Positions 1 to 5,481 of a stretch of 7,357 bases of DNA are shown one piece after another. The stretch spans positions 1-7,357 of the forward strand of contig JAEUIX010000058.1 in NCBI GenBank assembly GCA_016794945.1. Direction: 5' to 3'. Source of the stretch: Phycisphaerae bacterium. Its GTDB lineage: Bacteria; Planctomycetota; Phycisphaerae; Phycisphaerales; UBA1924. The notes beneath the pieces were generated by a model that saw only the letters and a program-made list of their open reading frames with translations, did not search any database and was not told the origin of the DNA. A program made the translations under genes and the position numbers. Within the stretch, counting starts at the first letter, position 1. Each line of letters opens with the position of its first letter.

Positions 1-102
1 GAACGACCGCTGGCGCTCGGCCATCAGTTCGGTGCGCGTGCCCGCGCCGGCCGTGTCGCGCCCCGCCGTGAGTGTCCGAATCGTCGGTCCGATGCCGTCC
101 AT
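1..102 (-). CDS. 5' end of an unrecognised flagellar-operon gene (possible FlgJ-like rod-binding protein), cut by window edge
   Basis: An open frame starts at the ATG at 102 and runs off the left edge after 34 codons. It begins MDGIGPTIRTL and then has a Gly/Ala/Thr/Arg-rich stretch. It starts 13 bases after the flgI stop and has GGAG 7 bases before the ATG, so it looks like the next gene of the operon. No domain can be recognised in 34 residues. In many flagellar operons the gene after flgI encodes FlgJ, whose N-terminal domain caps and helps assemble the rod. That identity is inferred from position only. The reading frame and start are well supported; the function is not. Confidence 0.6.
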   Translation of the reverse strand, partial: MDGIGPTIRTLTAGRDTAGAGTRTELMAERQRSF

Positions 103-115
103 GGCAAGGCTCCGC

Positions 116-1273
116 TCAGTCGATGATCAGCCGGGCGTGAAGCTGCCCGGCGCGATGGATCTGCGACAGCACGGCGATCTGGTCCTCGATCGGCACGTCC
201 AGAGTCCGGAACGCCTGGATCAGGTCCTGGATCCGGGCCCGCTCGCTGCTGCGCGACGTCGTGCCCACCCCGGCCCACCGGCTCGTGGTGACCACCGGAT
301 TCACCAGCGACGGCGTCGGCGGCGGCGTCGTCGTGGTGATCACCAGGTTCTTCAGGCTCACCGCGACAGCCGAGACCTCAACGTTGCCCGTCACGATGAT
401 CGACCCGGTCCGCTGGTTCACGATCACCTGCGCCGGCAGCCGCAGAAGGCTCGGGCTCATCGTCGACGACATCACGCGAGCGACGAACTGAGGGGCCGCC
501 GCCCGTTCGGCCTCGGGGATCGTGACTTCGACGGCCACATCGTCCACCGCCCGGGCGATCGGGCCGGCGCTGGCGCCGCTGTCCCCCTCGGCCGCCAGGC
601 TGTTGATCGTGTCGGCGATCTGCGTCGTCACCGTGTAGCCGCGGAAGTGGGGGAACACCACCAGCCGGAAGCGGTCCCCGACCCCCGGCATCAGCACGTC
701 GCGGATCATCCTGGCCCCCAGGCGCACACGCCCGGCCGTGGGCGACAACGGGTCCTCGATGACCACCGGTCCCGACGCCATGGCGTACACGCCCTGCCCC
801 GGCATCGGCCCCGAGAGCGCCGCCAGGTGCAGGCGGCCGCCCGCCAGGCTCGTCGCCGAGTGGCTCGCGGTCACGAACACGTCCAGCGTGTCGTCGCGGC
901 GAGCCCCCGACGCCGGAATGACGCACTCCAGCATGACGATCGCCGCCGACTTGGCCTTGGCCAGCAGCTTCAGATCCGGCAGCGGGTTCCCGTTGGACTC
1001 GTAGATTTTCGCCAATGGCCCGGCCAGCACCAGTTCGCTGCCGGCGTCCCCAGTCCATTTGAGGCCCGTGATGATCCCGATGCCCCGAAGGACCGACTCT
1101 CCCTGGCCCTCCAGCCGCGCAAGCTCCTGGATGCTCGTCACGTCGCCAGCAAAGGCCGACGGCTCGGCCCCGGCGACCGGCGGCGATGCCGGGGGAGCGC
1201 TCGGCTGCGCCGGCGCAAGTGCTGCCGCCCAGGCGGCGCAAACGGCGGCGAACAGGCATTCCTTGCGTGTCAT
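116..1273 (-). CDS. flgI: Flagellar P-ring protein FlgI
   Basis: FlgI forms the P-ring in the peptidoglycan layer, a bushing around the rod. The product is 385 residues, usual for the family. Residues 1-22 form a signal peptide with a hydrophobic Ala-rich core. The N-terminal block at about 44-77 (EGQGESVLRGIGIITGL) matches the family's 'G.G.V.GL.GTGD' region. Residues 112-152 hold the 'P..A..GD..DV.V...A.SL.GG.L' block. Residues 280-312 (AQVIVNQRTGSIIVTGN) match the very conserved 'a.VVIN.RTG.VV.G' block. Residues 347-385 form the C-terminal helix 'iQDLi.Af..l.v...D.IAvL..i..AG.L.A.L'. The start at 1273 is preferred over a longer in-frame start at 1306 because GGAG lies 7 bases upstream and the signal peptide then begins MTRKE. 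A Thr/Pro-rich segment (312-325) precedes the C-terminal block. FlgI is normally exported by Sec and protected by FlgA, encoded two genes upstream. Confidence 0.95.
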   Translation of the reverse strand: MTRKECLFAAVCAAWAAALAPAQPSAPPASPPVAGAEPSAFAGDVTSIQELARLEGQGESVLRGIGIITGLKWTGDAGSELVLAGPLAKIYESNGNPLPDLKLLAKAKSAAIVMLECVIPASGARRDDTLDVFVTASHSATSLAGGRLHLAALSGPMPGQGVYAMASGPVVIEDPLSPTAGRVRLGARMIRDVLMPGVGDRFRLVVFPHFRGYTVTTQIADTINSLAAEGDSGASAGPIARAVDDVAVEVTIPEAERAAAPQFVARVMSSTMSPSLLRLPAQVIVNQRTGSIIVTGNVEVSAVAVSLKNLVITTTTPPPTPSLVNPVVTTSRWAGVGTTSRSSERARIQDLIQAFRTLDVPIEDQIAVLSQIHRAGQLHARLIID

Positions 1274-1369
1274 GGTCGCGCTCCGCGTCGGCCGAACTCG
1301 TTCCACGAGTCCCGGAGCGAAGCCCGTGCCAGCCCGGCGCCCCCTGGGCGCCGGCCCGCCGGACCCGGC
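1274..1369 (-). promoter_or_regulatory. flgH-flgI spacer with inverted repeats that can pair with the flgI Shine-Dalgarno
   Basis: This 96-base spacer is the longest gap inside the flagellar run. In the mRNA direction it holds three perfect inverted repeats. The first is a 9-bp GC stem at 1334-1354. The second is a 6-bp stem ACTCGT/ACGAGT at 1296-1310 with a 3-base loop. The third is an outer 7-bp pairing of CGCTCCG (1313-1319) with CGGAGCG (1279-1285), which contains the flgI GGAG. A palindrome TCGGCCGA lies at 1288-1295. No U-run follows any of them, so a classical terminator is not supported. A cis-acting leader structure that tunes flgI translation is an inference; no conservation data were available. 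Confidence 0.4.
1334..1354 (-). repeat. Perfect 9-bp inverted repeat (GC hairpin) just after flgH
   Basis: CCGGCGCCC and GGGCGCCGG flank a 3-base loop, 15 bases past the flgH stop in the direction of transcription. All nine pairs are G-C. There is no T-tract downstream. It could stabilise the 3' end of the upstream message or pause transcription. In GC-rich DNA such repeats also arise by chance. Confidence 0.5.
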
Positions 1370-2128
1370 TCAGAAGTTGAACAGCGTCTCGAACAGCCGC
1401 GGGATCAGCCCCTTGGTCGAGGCGTCCTTGATCTGCCCGCTGTGCTCAACGTGGATGTTCAGGTTCGCCAGCTGCGACGATTGCACCGTGTTGGTCGTCG
1501 TCACGTCCTTGGGGTCGCAGATCCCGGCCAGCACCATCGTCTTGGTCTCTTCATCCGAGGAGATCGACTCCTTCGCCTCGATCACCAGCAGCCCGTTGGG
1601 CTTCACGTCCACGACCAGCGCGCTGATCCGCGCCGTGAAGCGGTCCTTCCGCTCGTAGGTGCCGTCGCCCTTGAACTTCCCGTCGGTCGTCAGCCCCACC
1701 TTCGGCTTCACCGTCCCGATGCCCTCGGTCAGCGTCGCATCTTCCAGCAGCTTCTGGATGCTCGGGAAGTACTTCAGCTCGGCCAGCAGGTCGTACTTCT
1801 TCTTGGCGTCCAGCGACTGCTCGTACTTCTGGATGCTCGTCTCGTTGATGATGATCTCGATCTTGTCGTGCTTCTGGTACGTCCGCGGCTTCGGAGGCAC
1901 CACCACCATCAGGCTCGCCTCCGCCAGCGTCGGCGCCCCATCACCCGCCCGCGGAGCCGCCGCCGCGGGAGCGATCGGGCCGTTGCCCGTGGCCGGGCCC
2001 TGGGCGGGCTCGGTCGGCGCCGCGGCCGCCGGCGGCGGGATGGGCGCGTGGAACAGGCTCTGCCCGCTCACCGGGGCGGCAAGCCACGACATCACCACGA
2101 CCAGCGCCGCACGGCTCATCGTCTTCAT
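1370..2128 (-). CDS. flgH: Flagellar L-ring protein FlgH
   Basis: FlgH forms the L-ring in the outer membrane around the distal rod. The product is 252 residues, close to the usual size. Residues 1-22 form a signal peptide, followed by QSLF, which resembles the conserved 'GSLF' element, then a Pro/Ala/Gly-rich linker to about 66. The core begins near 86 (HDKIEIIINETS, matching 'GD.ltIvi.E'). Residues 151-200 contain FKGDGTYERKDRFTARISA and the 'V.pNG.LVIE' block. Residues 200-252 hold 'l.Gi..P.Dv...NTV.Ss..A...I...G' and the C-terminal Leu/Phe-rich end. Classic FlgH is a lipoprotein, but no cysteine follows this signal peptide; the only cysteine is C204. The start at 2128 overlaps the flgA stop as ATGA and has AGGAG 7 bases upstream, so translation is probably coupled to flgA. 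Confidence 0.93.
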   Translation of the reverse strand: MKTMSRAALVVVMSWLAAPVSGQSLFHAPIPPPAAAAPTEPAQGPATGNGPIAPAAAAPRAGDGAPTLAEASLMVVVPPKPRTYQKHDKIEIIINETSIQKYEQSLDAKKKYDLLAELKYFPSIQKLLEDATLTEGIGTVKPKVGLTTDGKFKGDGTYERKDRFTARISALVVDVKPNGLLVIEAKESISSDEETKTMVLAGICDPKDVTTTNTVQSSQLANLNIHVEHSGQIKDASTKGLIPRLFETLFNF

Positions 2129-3261
2129 CGCCCGGCTCCTCGCGCCGGCGACCGGCTCCGGCGGGCCTCGGCGGGAGCGTCCCGCGCAGGTCCGTCCGCC
2201 CGGTCCGAACCGGCATCCTGATCCTCCAGCAGCATCACCGCCGTTCCACGCCCCGACATCCGGGCCGTGAACGTCTTGCGCGATCCTTCCAACTGCATGG
2301 GCACGTCCTGGCCGTCACGCCCCTCGGCCAGGGCTTTGGCCCGAACCTTCACCACAACGCTTCCCGAGAGGCAGTGAACCCACACCATCTCCCCCTTGCG
2401 CACCACCACGGGCGTCTGAACGTCCGCCGCGCCCACGACCCGGCCCGCTTCGACCCGCCTGCGGGCCGTTGAGCCGATCACCTGCGCGGCCGCAAGCCCG
2501 GCCGACGCGTCGGGCGCCAGCCACCGCTCCTCCGTGGTCACCGCTTCGGGCGTGATCACCGTCTCGCGGTCGATGGTCGCCGAGGCCACGACGACCGCCC
2601 GCCGGACCAGCACGTCGGCGTTGAACGTCCGCGTCTCCACCAGCCGGTCCCGCTGGTAGACGTCCACGCGAAGCGGCACCCGCCCCGACCTCGACGAGGC
2701 CGAAGGTTGCACCTCGTAGCGGCCGTCCGGTTCCAGAGCCCGGCCGAGGAATCCCACGTCGCTCGAGGCCAGCCCCGAGAAGCCGATCCGCAAGTCCGTC
2801 GGGCCCACGCCGTACAGCGAGGCCAGTCGGTGGGTGATCTCGGCCCGGATCGTCCCGGCCGCGGCGTCGACCGGCGCGGGCGGCTCGATCTCCCGGGTTG
2901 TCCGAGCCGGCTCGGCCGGCGGCGCCGGCCCCGCCGACACCCGCACGAAGCAGGCGCCCCCGCTGATCGTCACGCGCCCCCAGTTCAGGCCCGGAACCGC
3001 CCGCTCCGCCGCCGCCTTGACTTGCGACGCCGTGACGGTTGCGATGCCGCCGTCGCCGCCGGACGCTTTCTCCAGAACCACCACCGGGCTTAGCCGTTCG
3101 GCCTCCGGCCCGTCCAGGGCCGCCACGTCCGTGATGCGCACCGGCTCTCCGGCCCGAGCGGCGGCCCCGGGCTTCATGACCACGTTGGTCTGGGCCGCGG
3201 CCAGCGCAGCGCCGGCCAGCACCGCGACGATCATCGCCAGAATCCTGCTCGGCACGTTCAT
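2125..3261 (-). CDS. flgA: Flagellar P-ring assembly chaperone FlgA (SAF domain)
   Basis: FlgA is a periplasmic chaperone needed for FlgI to assemble into the P-ring. The product from the chosen start has 378 residues, longer than typical FlgA (about 220-340). Residues 1-24 form a signal peptide (hydrophobic core ILAMIVAVLAGAALAAA). Residues 40-110 are a weakly conserved N-terminal region. An SAF-type domain lies at about 222-283 ('VV.A...I....VIT...V', 'VIGSTARRRVEAG'). The C-terminal beta domain is at 284-345 ('V.kGe.V.v...g..v.V...A.A...g..Gd...'). A charged Arg/Ala-rich tail follows from about 347 to 378. The start at 3261 is favoured by GGAGG 6 bases upstream and by placing the signal peptide at the N-terminus. 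A GTG at 3297 overlapping the flgG stop and an ATG at 3279 are alternatives with poor ribosome sites. The C-terminal tail codons also carry the flgH ribosome site. Confidence 0.9.
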   Translation of the reverse strand: MNVPSRILAMIVAVLAGAALAAAQTNVVMKPGAAARAGEPVRITDVAALDGPEAERLSPVVVLEKASGGDGGIATVTASQVKAAAERAVPGLNWGRVTISGGACFVRVSAGPAPPAEPARTTREIEPPAPVDAAAGTIRAEITHRLASLYGVGPTDLRIGFSGLASSDVGFLGRALEPDGRYEVQPSASSRSGRVPLRVDVYQRDRLVETRTFNADVLVRRAVVVASATIDRETVITPEAVTTEERWLAPDASAGLAAAQVIGSTARRRVEAGRVVGAADVQTPVVVRKGEMVWVHCLSGSVVVKVRAKALAEGRDGQDVPMQLEGSRKTFTARMSGRGTAVMLLEDQDAGSDRADGPARDAPAEARRSRSPARGAGR

Positions 3262-3267
3262 CCGGAT

Positions 3268-3272
3268 CCTCC
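3268..3272 (-). promoter_or_regulatory. Ribosome binding site deciding the flgA start
   Basis: The minus strand reads GGAGG here, 6 bases before the ATG at 3261. The two upstream in-frame starts (GTG at 3297 and ATG at 3279) have no comparable site. The flgA start is therefore placed at 3261, leaving 32 bases after the flgG stop instead of an overlap. Confidence 0.75.
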
Positions 3273-3293
3273 GGGTCATGGGCCGCGCCCCGA

Positions 3294-4100
3294 TCACCGC
3301 TTGAGCGTCGCGACCGTCCGCAGCGTCTCGTCGGCGGTGCGCACGGTGTTGGAGTTCATCTCGAACGCGCGCTGCGTCTTGATGAGGTTGATCAGTTCCA
3401 CCGTGGGGTCCACGTTGGAGTTCTCGACGAACTTCTGCTTCAGCGAGCCCCGCTGGTCCTCGCCGGGAACTCCCAGCACCGGCGGGCCCGAGGCGTCGGT
3501 CTGCAGGTACAGGTTCTCTCCCATGGACTTGAGCCCCTGGGGGTTGATGAACGTGGCAATCTCCAGCTGGCCGACGAGCTCCGGGTCGGTCAGGCCGGGC
3601 CGGTCGACGTAGATCTCCCCGTTGTCGTTGATGCTGATGGCCGTGGCGTCCTCGGGGATCTGGATGTTGGGGTCCAGCCGCCGGCCCTGGTCGTTGGCCA
3701 GCACGATCTCCCCGTCCCGGTTCAGGGCGAAGTTGCCCGCCCGCGTGTAGGCGTACCCGTCGCCCAGGCTGTCCTGCACCTTGACGCGGAAGAAACCGCG
3801 CCCGTTGATCGTCACGTCCAGTTCACGCCCCGTCGCGATCGGTGCGCCCTGGTCGAAGTCCACCTGCGTCCCCGACACCTTCACGCCCAAGCCGACGTAC
3901 AGCCCCGTGGGCCGCTGATCGCCGATGCTGTTCTCCACGCCGGGCTGCGCCCGCTCGACGTACAGCAGGTCCTGGAAGTTCGCCCGGCTGCCCTTGAACC
4001 CCTGGGTGTTCACGTTCGCCAGGTTGTTGGCCGTGACGTCCAGCGCCGTGTTCAGGGCGCTCAAGCCCGACGCCGCCGAGTCCAGTGCCGTGATCGCCAT
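3294..4100 (-). CDS. flgG: Flagellar distal rod protein FlgG
   Basis: FlgG builds the distal rod, the drive shaft that passes through the P- and L-rings. The product is 268 residues (E. coli FlgG is 260). The N-terminal rod motif is at 24-36 (ANNLANVNTQGFK). The central region includes 'GLGVKVSGTQVDFDQG' (70-85), the 'ELDVTINGRGFF' block (93-104), and 'YTRAGNFALNRDGEIV' (118-133). The C-terminal helix at 226-268 (SNVDPTVELINLIKTQRAFE) is the classic 'SNV...EEli.mI..QRaYE.Ns' signature of FlgG. The match is FlgG rather than FlgF because of this C-terminus and the 'GENLY' block at 194-198. AGGGAG lies 7 bases before the ATG. It follows flgF by 24 bases. Like other axial proteins it has no Sec signal and would leave through the flagellar type III exporter. 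Confidence 0.97.
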   Translation of the reverse strand: MAITALDSAASGLSALNTALDVTANNLANVNTQGFKGSRANFQDLLYVERAQPGVENSIGDQRPTGLYVGLGVKVSGTQVDFDQGAPIATGRELDVTINGRGFFRVKVQDSLGDGYAYTRAGNFALNRDGEIVLANDQGRRLDPNIQIPEDATAISINDNGEIYVDRPGLTDPELVGQLEIATFINPQGLKSMGENLYLQTDASGPPVLGVPGEDQRGSLKQKFVENSNVDPTVELINLIKTQRAFEMNSNTVRTADETLRTVATLKR

Positions 4101-4124
4101 CGCCGTGCTCCCTGTTCAGCCGCC

Positions 4125-4907
4125 CTATGCCAGCCGTGCAAACGTCCCGATGGTCCGCTGCATCAGCTCGTCCTGGATCTGGATCATCCGCAGGTTCGAC
4201 CCCACCGCCCGCTCGGCCTTGCCGATCTCCAGCATCGCCGCGATCGGGTCAACCCCCGACCGTTCCAGCGCGCCCTGCTCCACAGTCGCCGCGCCGGCTT
4301 TGCGCCGCGAGAACTGCGCGGCGGTCGGCCGGAACAGCCCCTCGCCCGCCTTGGGCATCGTCTCGGCATCGTCCACGCTCACCACCGCCAGCCGCCCCAC
4401 CTCGACGCCCCCTTGGCGGATGCGTCCGTCGCCGTCGACCTTCACCTGCCCGCCGTTGGGCAGCGCGATCGGTTTGCCCTTGTCGTCCAGCACCGGCAGC
4501 CCGCTCGCCGCCATCACCATTTCCCGCCGGGCGTTGAGGCTCAACCGCCCGTCGCGGGTCAGCCGGACTTCCGTGCCGCCGCCATCGACCGGAGCGGACA
4601 CCGTGAAGAACCCGTTTCCCCGCAGGGCCAGGTCCAGCTCCCGGTTCGTGACCTCGATCGATCCCTGCGACAGGTCCACGCGGCTCGGACCCAGCTTCAC
4701 GCCCGCTCCCAGGCGTTCCAGCATCGCGTTGGACGGGGCGAACGCCAGCGAAGGATCTTCCACCCGCGCCGCCTCCCGAAGCCGCATCGACACGACGTCG
4801 GCCTTGAACCCCGGGGTGTTGACGTTGGCCAGGTTGTTCGACCAGACGTCCATCCGGTGCAGGTTCGCCAGCACGCCCGACGCCGACATGTACGAGCCGT
4901 AGTTCAC
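4125..4907 (-). CDS. flgF: Flagellar rod protein FlgF (GTG start)
   Basis: FlgF is one of the rod proteins, sitting next to FlgG in the flagellar axle. The product is 260 residues. The N-terminus is MNYGSYMSASGVLANLHRMD, followed by the rod signature NNLANVNTPGFKAD at 24-37. A central block 'ELDLALRGNGFF' (90-101) and 'LTRDGRLSLNARREMV' (116-131) follow. The C-terminal helix is at 216-260 (RSGVDPIAAMLEIGKAERA). The open frame extends further upstream to 5129, but that extension is low-complexity Gly/Arg/Ala and lies over another frame. The GTG at 4907 gives the family-typical N-terminus and has GGAGG 4 bases upstream. The GTG overlaps the TGA of the preceding small ORF as GTGA, so translation is probably coupled. 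Compared with flgG it lacks 'GENLY', and its middle is more divergent. Confidence 0.92.
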   Translation of the reverse strand: MNYGSYMSASGVLANLHRMDVWSNNLANVNTPGFKADVVSMRLREAARVEDPSLAFAPSNAMLERLGAGVKLGPSRVDLSQGSIEVTNRELDLALRGNGFFTVSAPVDGGGTEVRLTRDGRLSLNARREMVMAASGLPVLDDKGKPIALPNGGQVKVDGDGRIRQGGVEVGRLAVVSVDDAETMPKAGEGLFRPTAAQFSRRKAGAATVEQGALERSGVDPIAAMLEIGKAERAVGSNLRMIQIQDELMQRTIGTFARLA

Positions 4908-5116
4908 CGCGCCTCCCCCCGCGCCGTCGACATCGCCAGCCGCAGCCGGTGCGCCTGGTCGATCGCCTCCGGCCGGCGCTCGGCCCCGGCACGCACCTGA
5001 CGCAGGTGCTCGTCGGCCGCCAGACGCGCCAGGCGAACCATCCGCGCCCCCAGGTCGGCGCCCGGGCCGTTCAGGCCGCTGATCTTCATCACGCTCGGCG
5101 CGCACGCGGTGCTCAT
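4904..5116 (-). CDS. Small unrecognised protein, first ORF of the flagellar operon
   Basis: A 70-codon frame runs from ATG 5116 (MSTACAPSV...) to a TGA that overlaps the flgF GTG by 4 bases. An alternative start is the ATG at 5089 (MKISGLNGPG), giving 61 residues. I do not recognise the protein. From about residue 20 it looks like one long charged amphipathic helix (LGARMVRLARLAADEHLRQV onwards), with no signal peptide and no membrane segment. The GTGA overlap, its position as first gene, and filling almost all the space between the putative promoter and flgF support a real gene. If the sigma-54-like promoter at 5132-5147 is used, transcription would start near 5121, leaving almost no leader for 5116 and favouring 5089. 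It could be a rod-assembly or export accessory factor, but that is a guess from position. Confidence 0.6.
   Translation of the reverse strand: MSTACAPSVMKISGLNGPGADLGARMVRLARLAADEHLRQVRAGAERRPEAIDQAHRLRLAMSTARGEAR
4912..4916 (-). promoter_or_regulatory. Ribosome binding site for the GTG start of flgF
   Basis: The minus strand reads GGAGG within a run of G, 4 bases before the GTG at 4907. The spacing is short but usable. It supports the GTG over the upstream in-frame starts and over the ATG at codon 7 of flgF. Confidence 0.65.
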
Positions 5117-5131
5117 GGCACCCGGTCACCT

Positions 5132-5147
5132 ATCAACCGCCGTGCCA
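5132..5147 (-). promoter_or_regulatory. Sigma-54-like (-24/-12) promoter for the flagellar operon
   Basis: The minus strand reads TGGCACG, then 4 bases, then TTGAT. This matches the RpoN consensus TGGCACG-N4-TTGC(A/T) at every position of the -24 element, has exact spacing, and differs in the -12 element only at the C. It sits in the 84-base gap just before the first gene of the flagellar run and points into it. Flagellar rod and ring genes depend on sigma-54 in several phyla. The mismatch falls on the usually conserved GC of the -12 element, which weakens the call. Confidence 0.5.
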
Positions 5148-5156
5148 CGCCCGCGC

Positions 5157-5172
5157 CCTGCCGTTCGGCAGG
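5157..5172 (-). terminator. Small hairpin after the fmdB-like gene, possible weak terminator
   Basis: CCTGCC and GGCAGG form a perfect 6-bp stem with a 4-base loop, 28 bases past the fmdB stop on the minus strand and just upstream of the sigma-54-like site. A further CCTGC at 5187-5191 could pair with the same arm in an alternative fold. No T-tract follows, so intrinsic termination is uncertain. Confidence 0.25.
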
Positions 5173-5200
5173 ATCGATGCGCCGGTCCTGCGCTGCCGCG

Positions 5201-5443
5201 TCAGTTGCGCGAGCCGCACGACCCGGCGTTCTTGCCGCACGGGCAGCACGAACCGGTGTGGACGTGCCCGGCGCCCTTGCCCACGCCCGGCTCGCCCCCC
5301 TGGGCCGCGAACGTCGACAGCCGCCGCTTGAACACGCGGCCCTTGCCGTCGGGGTCCTGCACCGGCTTGTCGGCGTCGGCCGCCGACCGCAGCAGTTCGA
5401 GCACCGTGCCGTCCTTCTCGCAGATGTACTCGTACAAAGGCAT
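5201..5443 (-). CDS. FmdB-family small protein with degenerate zinc ribbon
   Basis: The 80-residue product begins MPLYEYICEKDG, the hallmark N-terminus of FmdB/CxxC_CxxC_SSSS putative regulatory proteins, and contains 'RRLSTFAA' (40-47), also typical. In the family a CxxC near residues 8-11 and a second CPxCG near 30 bind zinc. Here only C8 remains: residue 11 is Asp, and the second knuckle is DPDGKG (30-35) without cysteine. The C-terminal tail instead carries four cysteines (66, 67, 69, 76) plus His 60 and 62. The ATG at 5443 is chosen because MPLYEY is the family start; a TTG two codons upstream is the alternative. It has no good Shine-Dalgarno close by. It lies 38 bases after the COG3762-type gene and probably shares its transcript. 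Function in this family is poorly known. Confidence 0.8.
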   Translation of the reverse strand: MPLYEYICEKDGTVLELLRSAADADKPVQDPDGKGRVFKRRLSTFAAQGGEPGVGKGAGHVHTGSCCPCGKNAGSCGSRN

Positions 5444-5481
5444 GGCCAATCGTAGAAGCCCGCCCGCCGCCGTGCCTCCTG

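Noticed and set aside
32..2221. 729-codon plus-strand frame opposite flgI and flgH
   Set aside because: It is antisense to two confidently identified genes, is rich in Arg/His/Pro/Gly with no domain, and is expected as an open shadow frame in very GC-rich DNA.
3993..4840. Similar DNA blocks at 3993-4030 and 4803-4840 as a possible direct repeat element
   Set aside because: They encode the shared rod motif NNLANVNTxGFK of FlgG and FlgF, so the similarity is explained by gene paralogy.
3925..4902. 325-codon plus-strand frame opposite flgF and flgG
   Set aside because: It is antisense to two strongly matched rod genes and has no recognisable domain.
4908..5129. N-terminal extension of FlgF to 5129
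   Set aside because: The extra 74 codons are Gly/Arg/Ala-rich, unlike FlgF. The GTG at 4907 with GGAGG gives the family N-terminus and overlaps the small upstream ORF.
5475..5480. AGGAGG on the minus strand as the ribosome site of the fmdB-like gene
   Set aside because: It lies 31 bases before the ATG at 5443, too far to act, and no start codon sits at a suitable distance.
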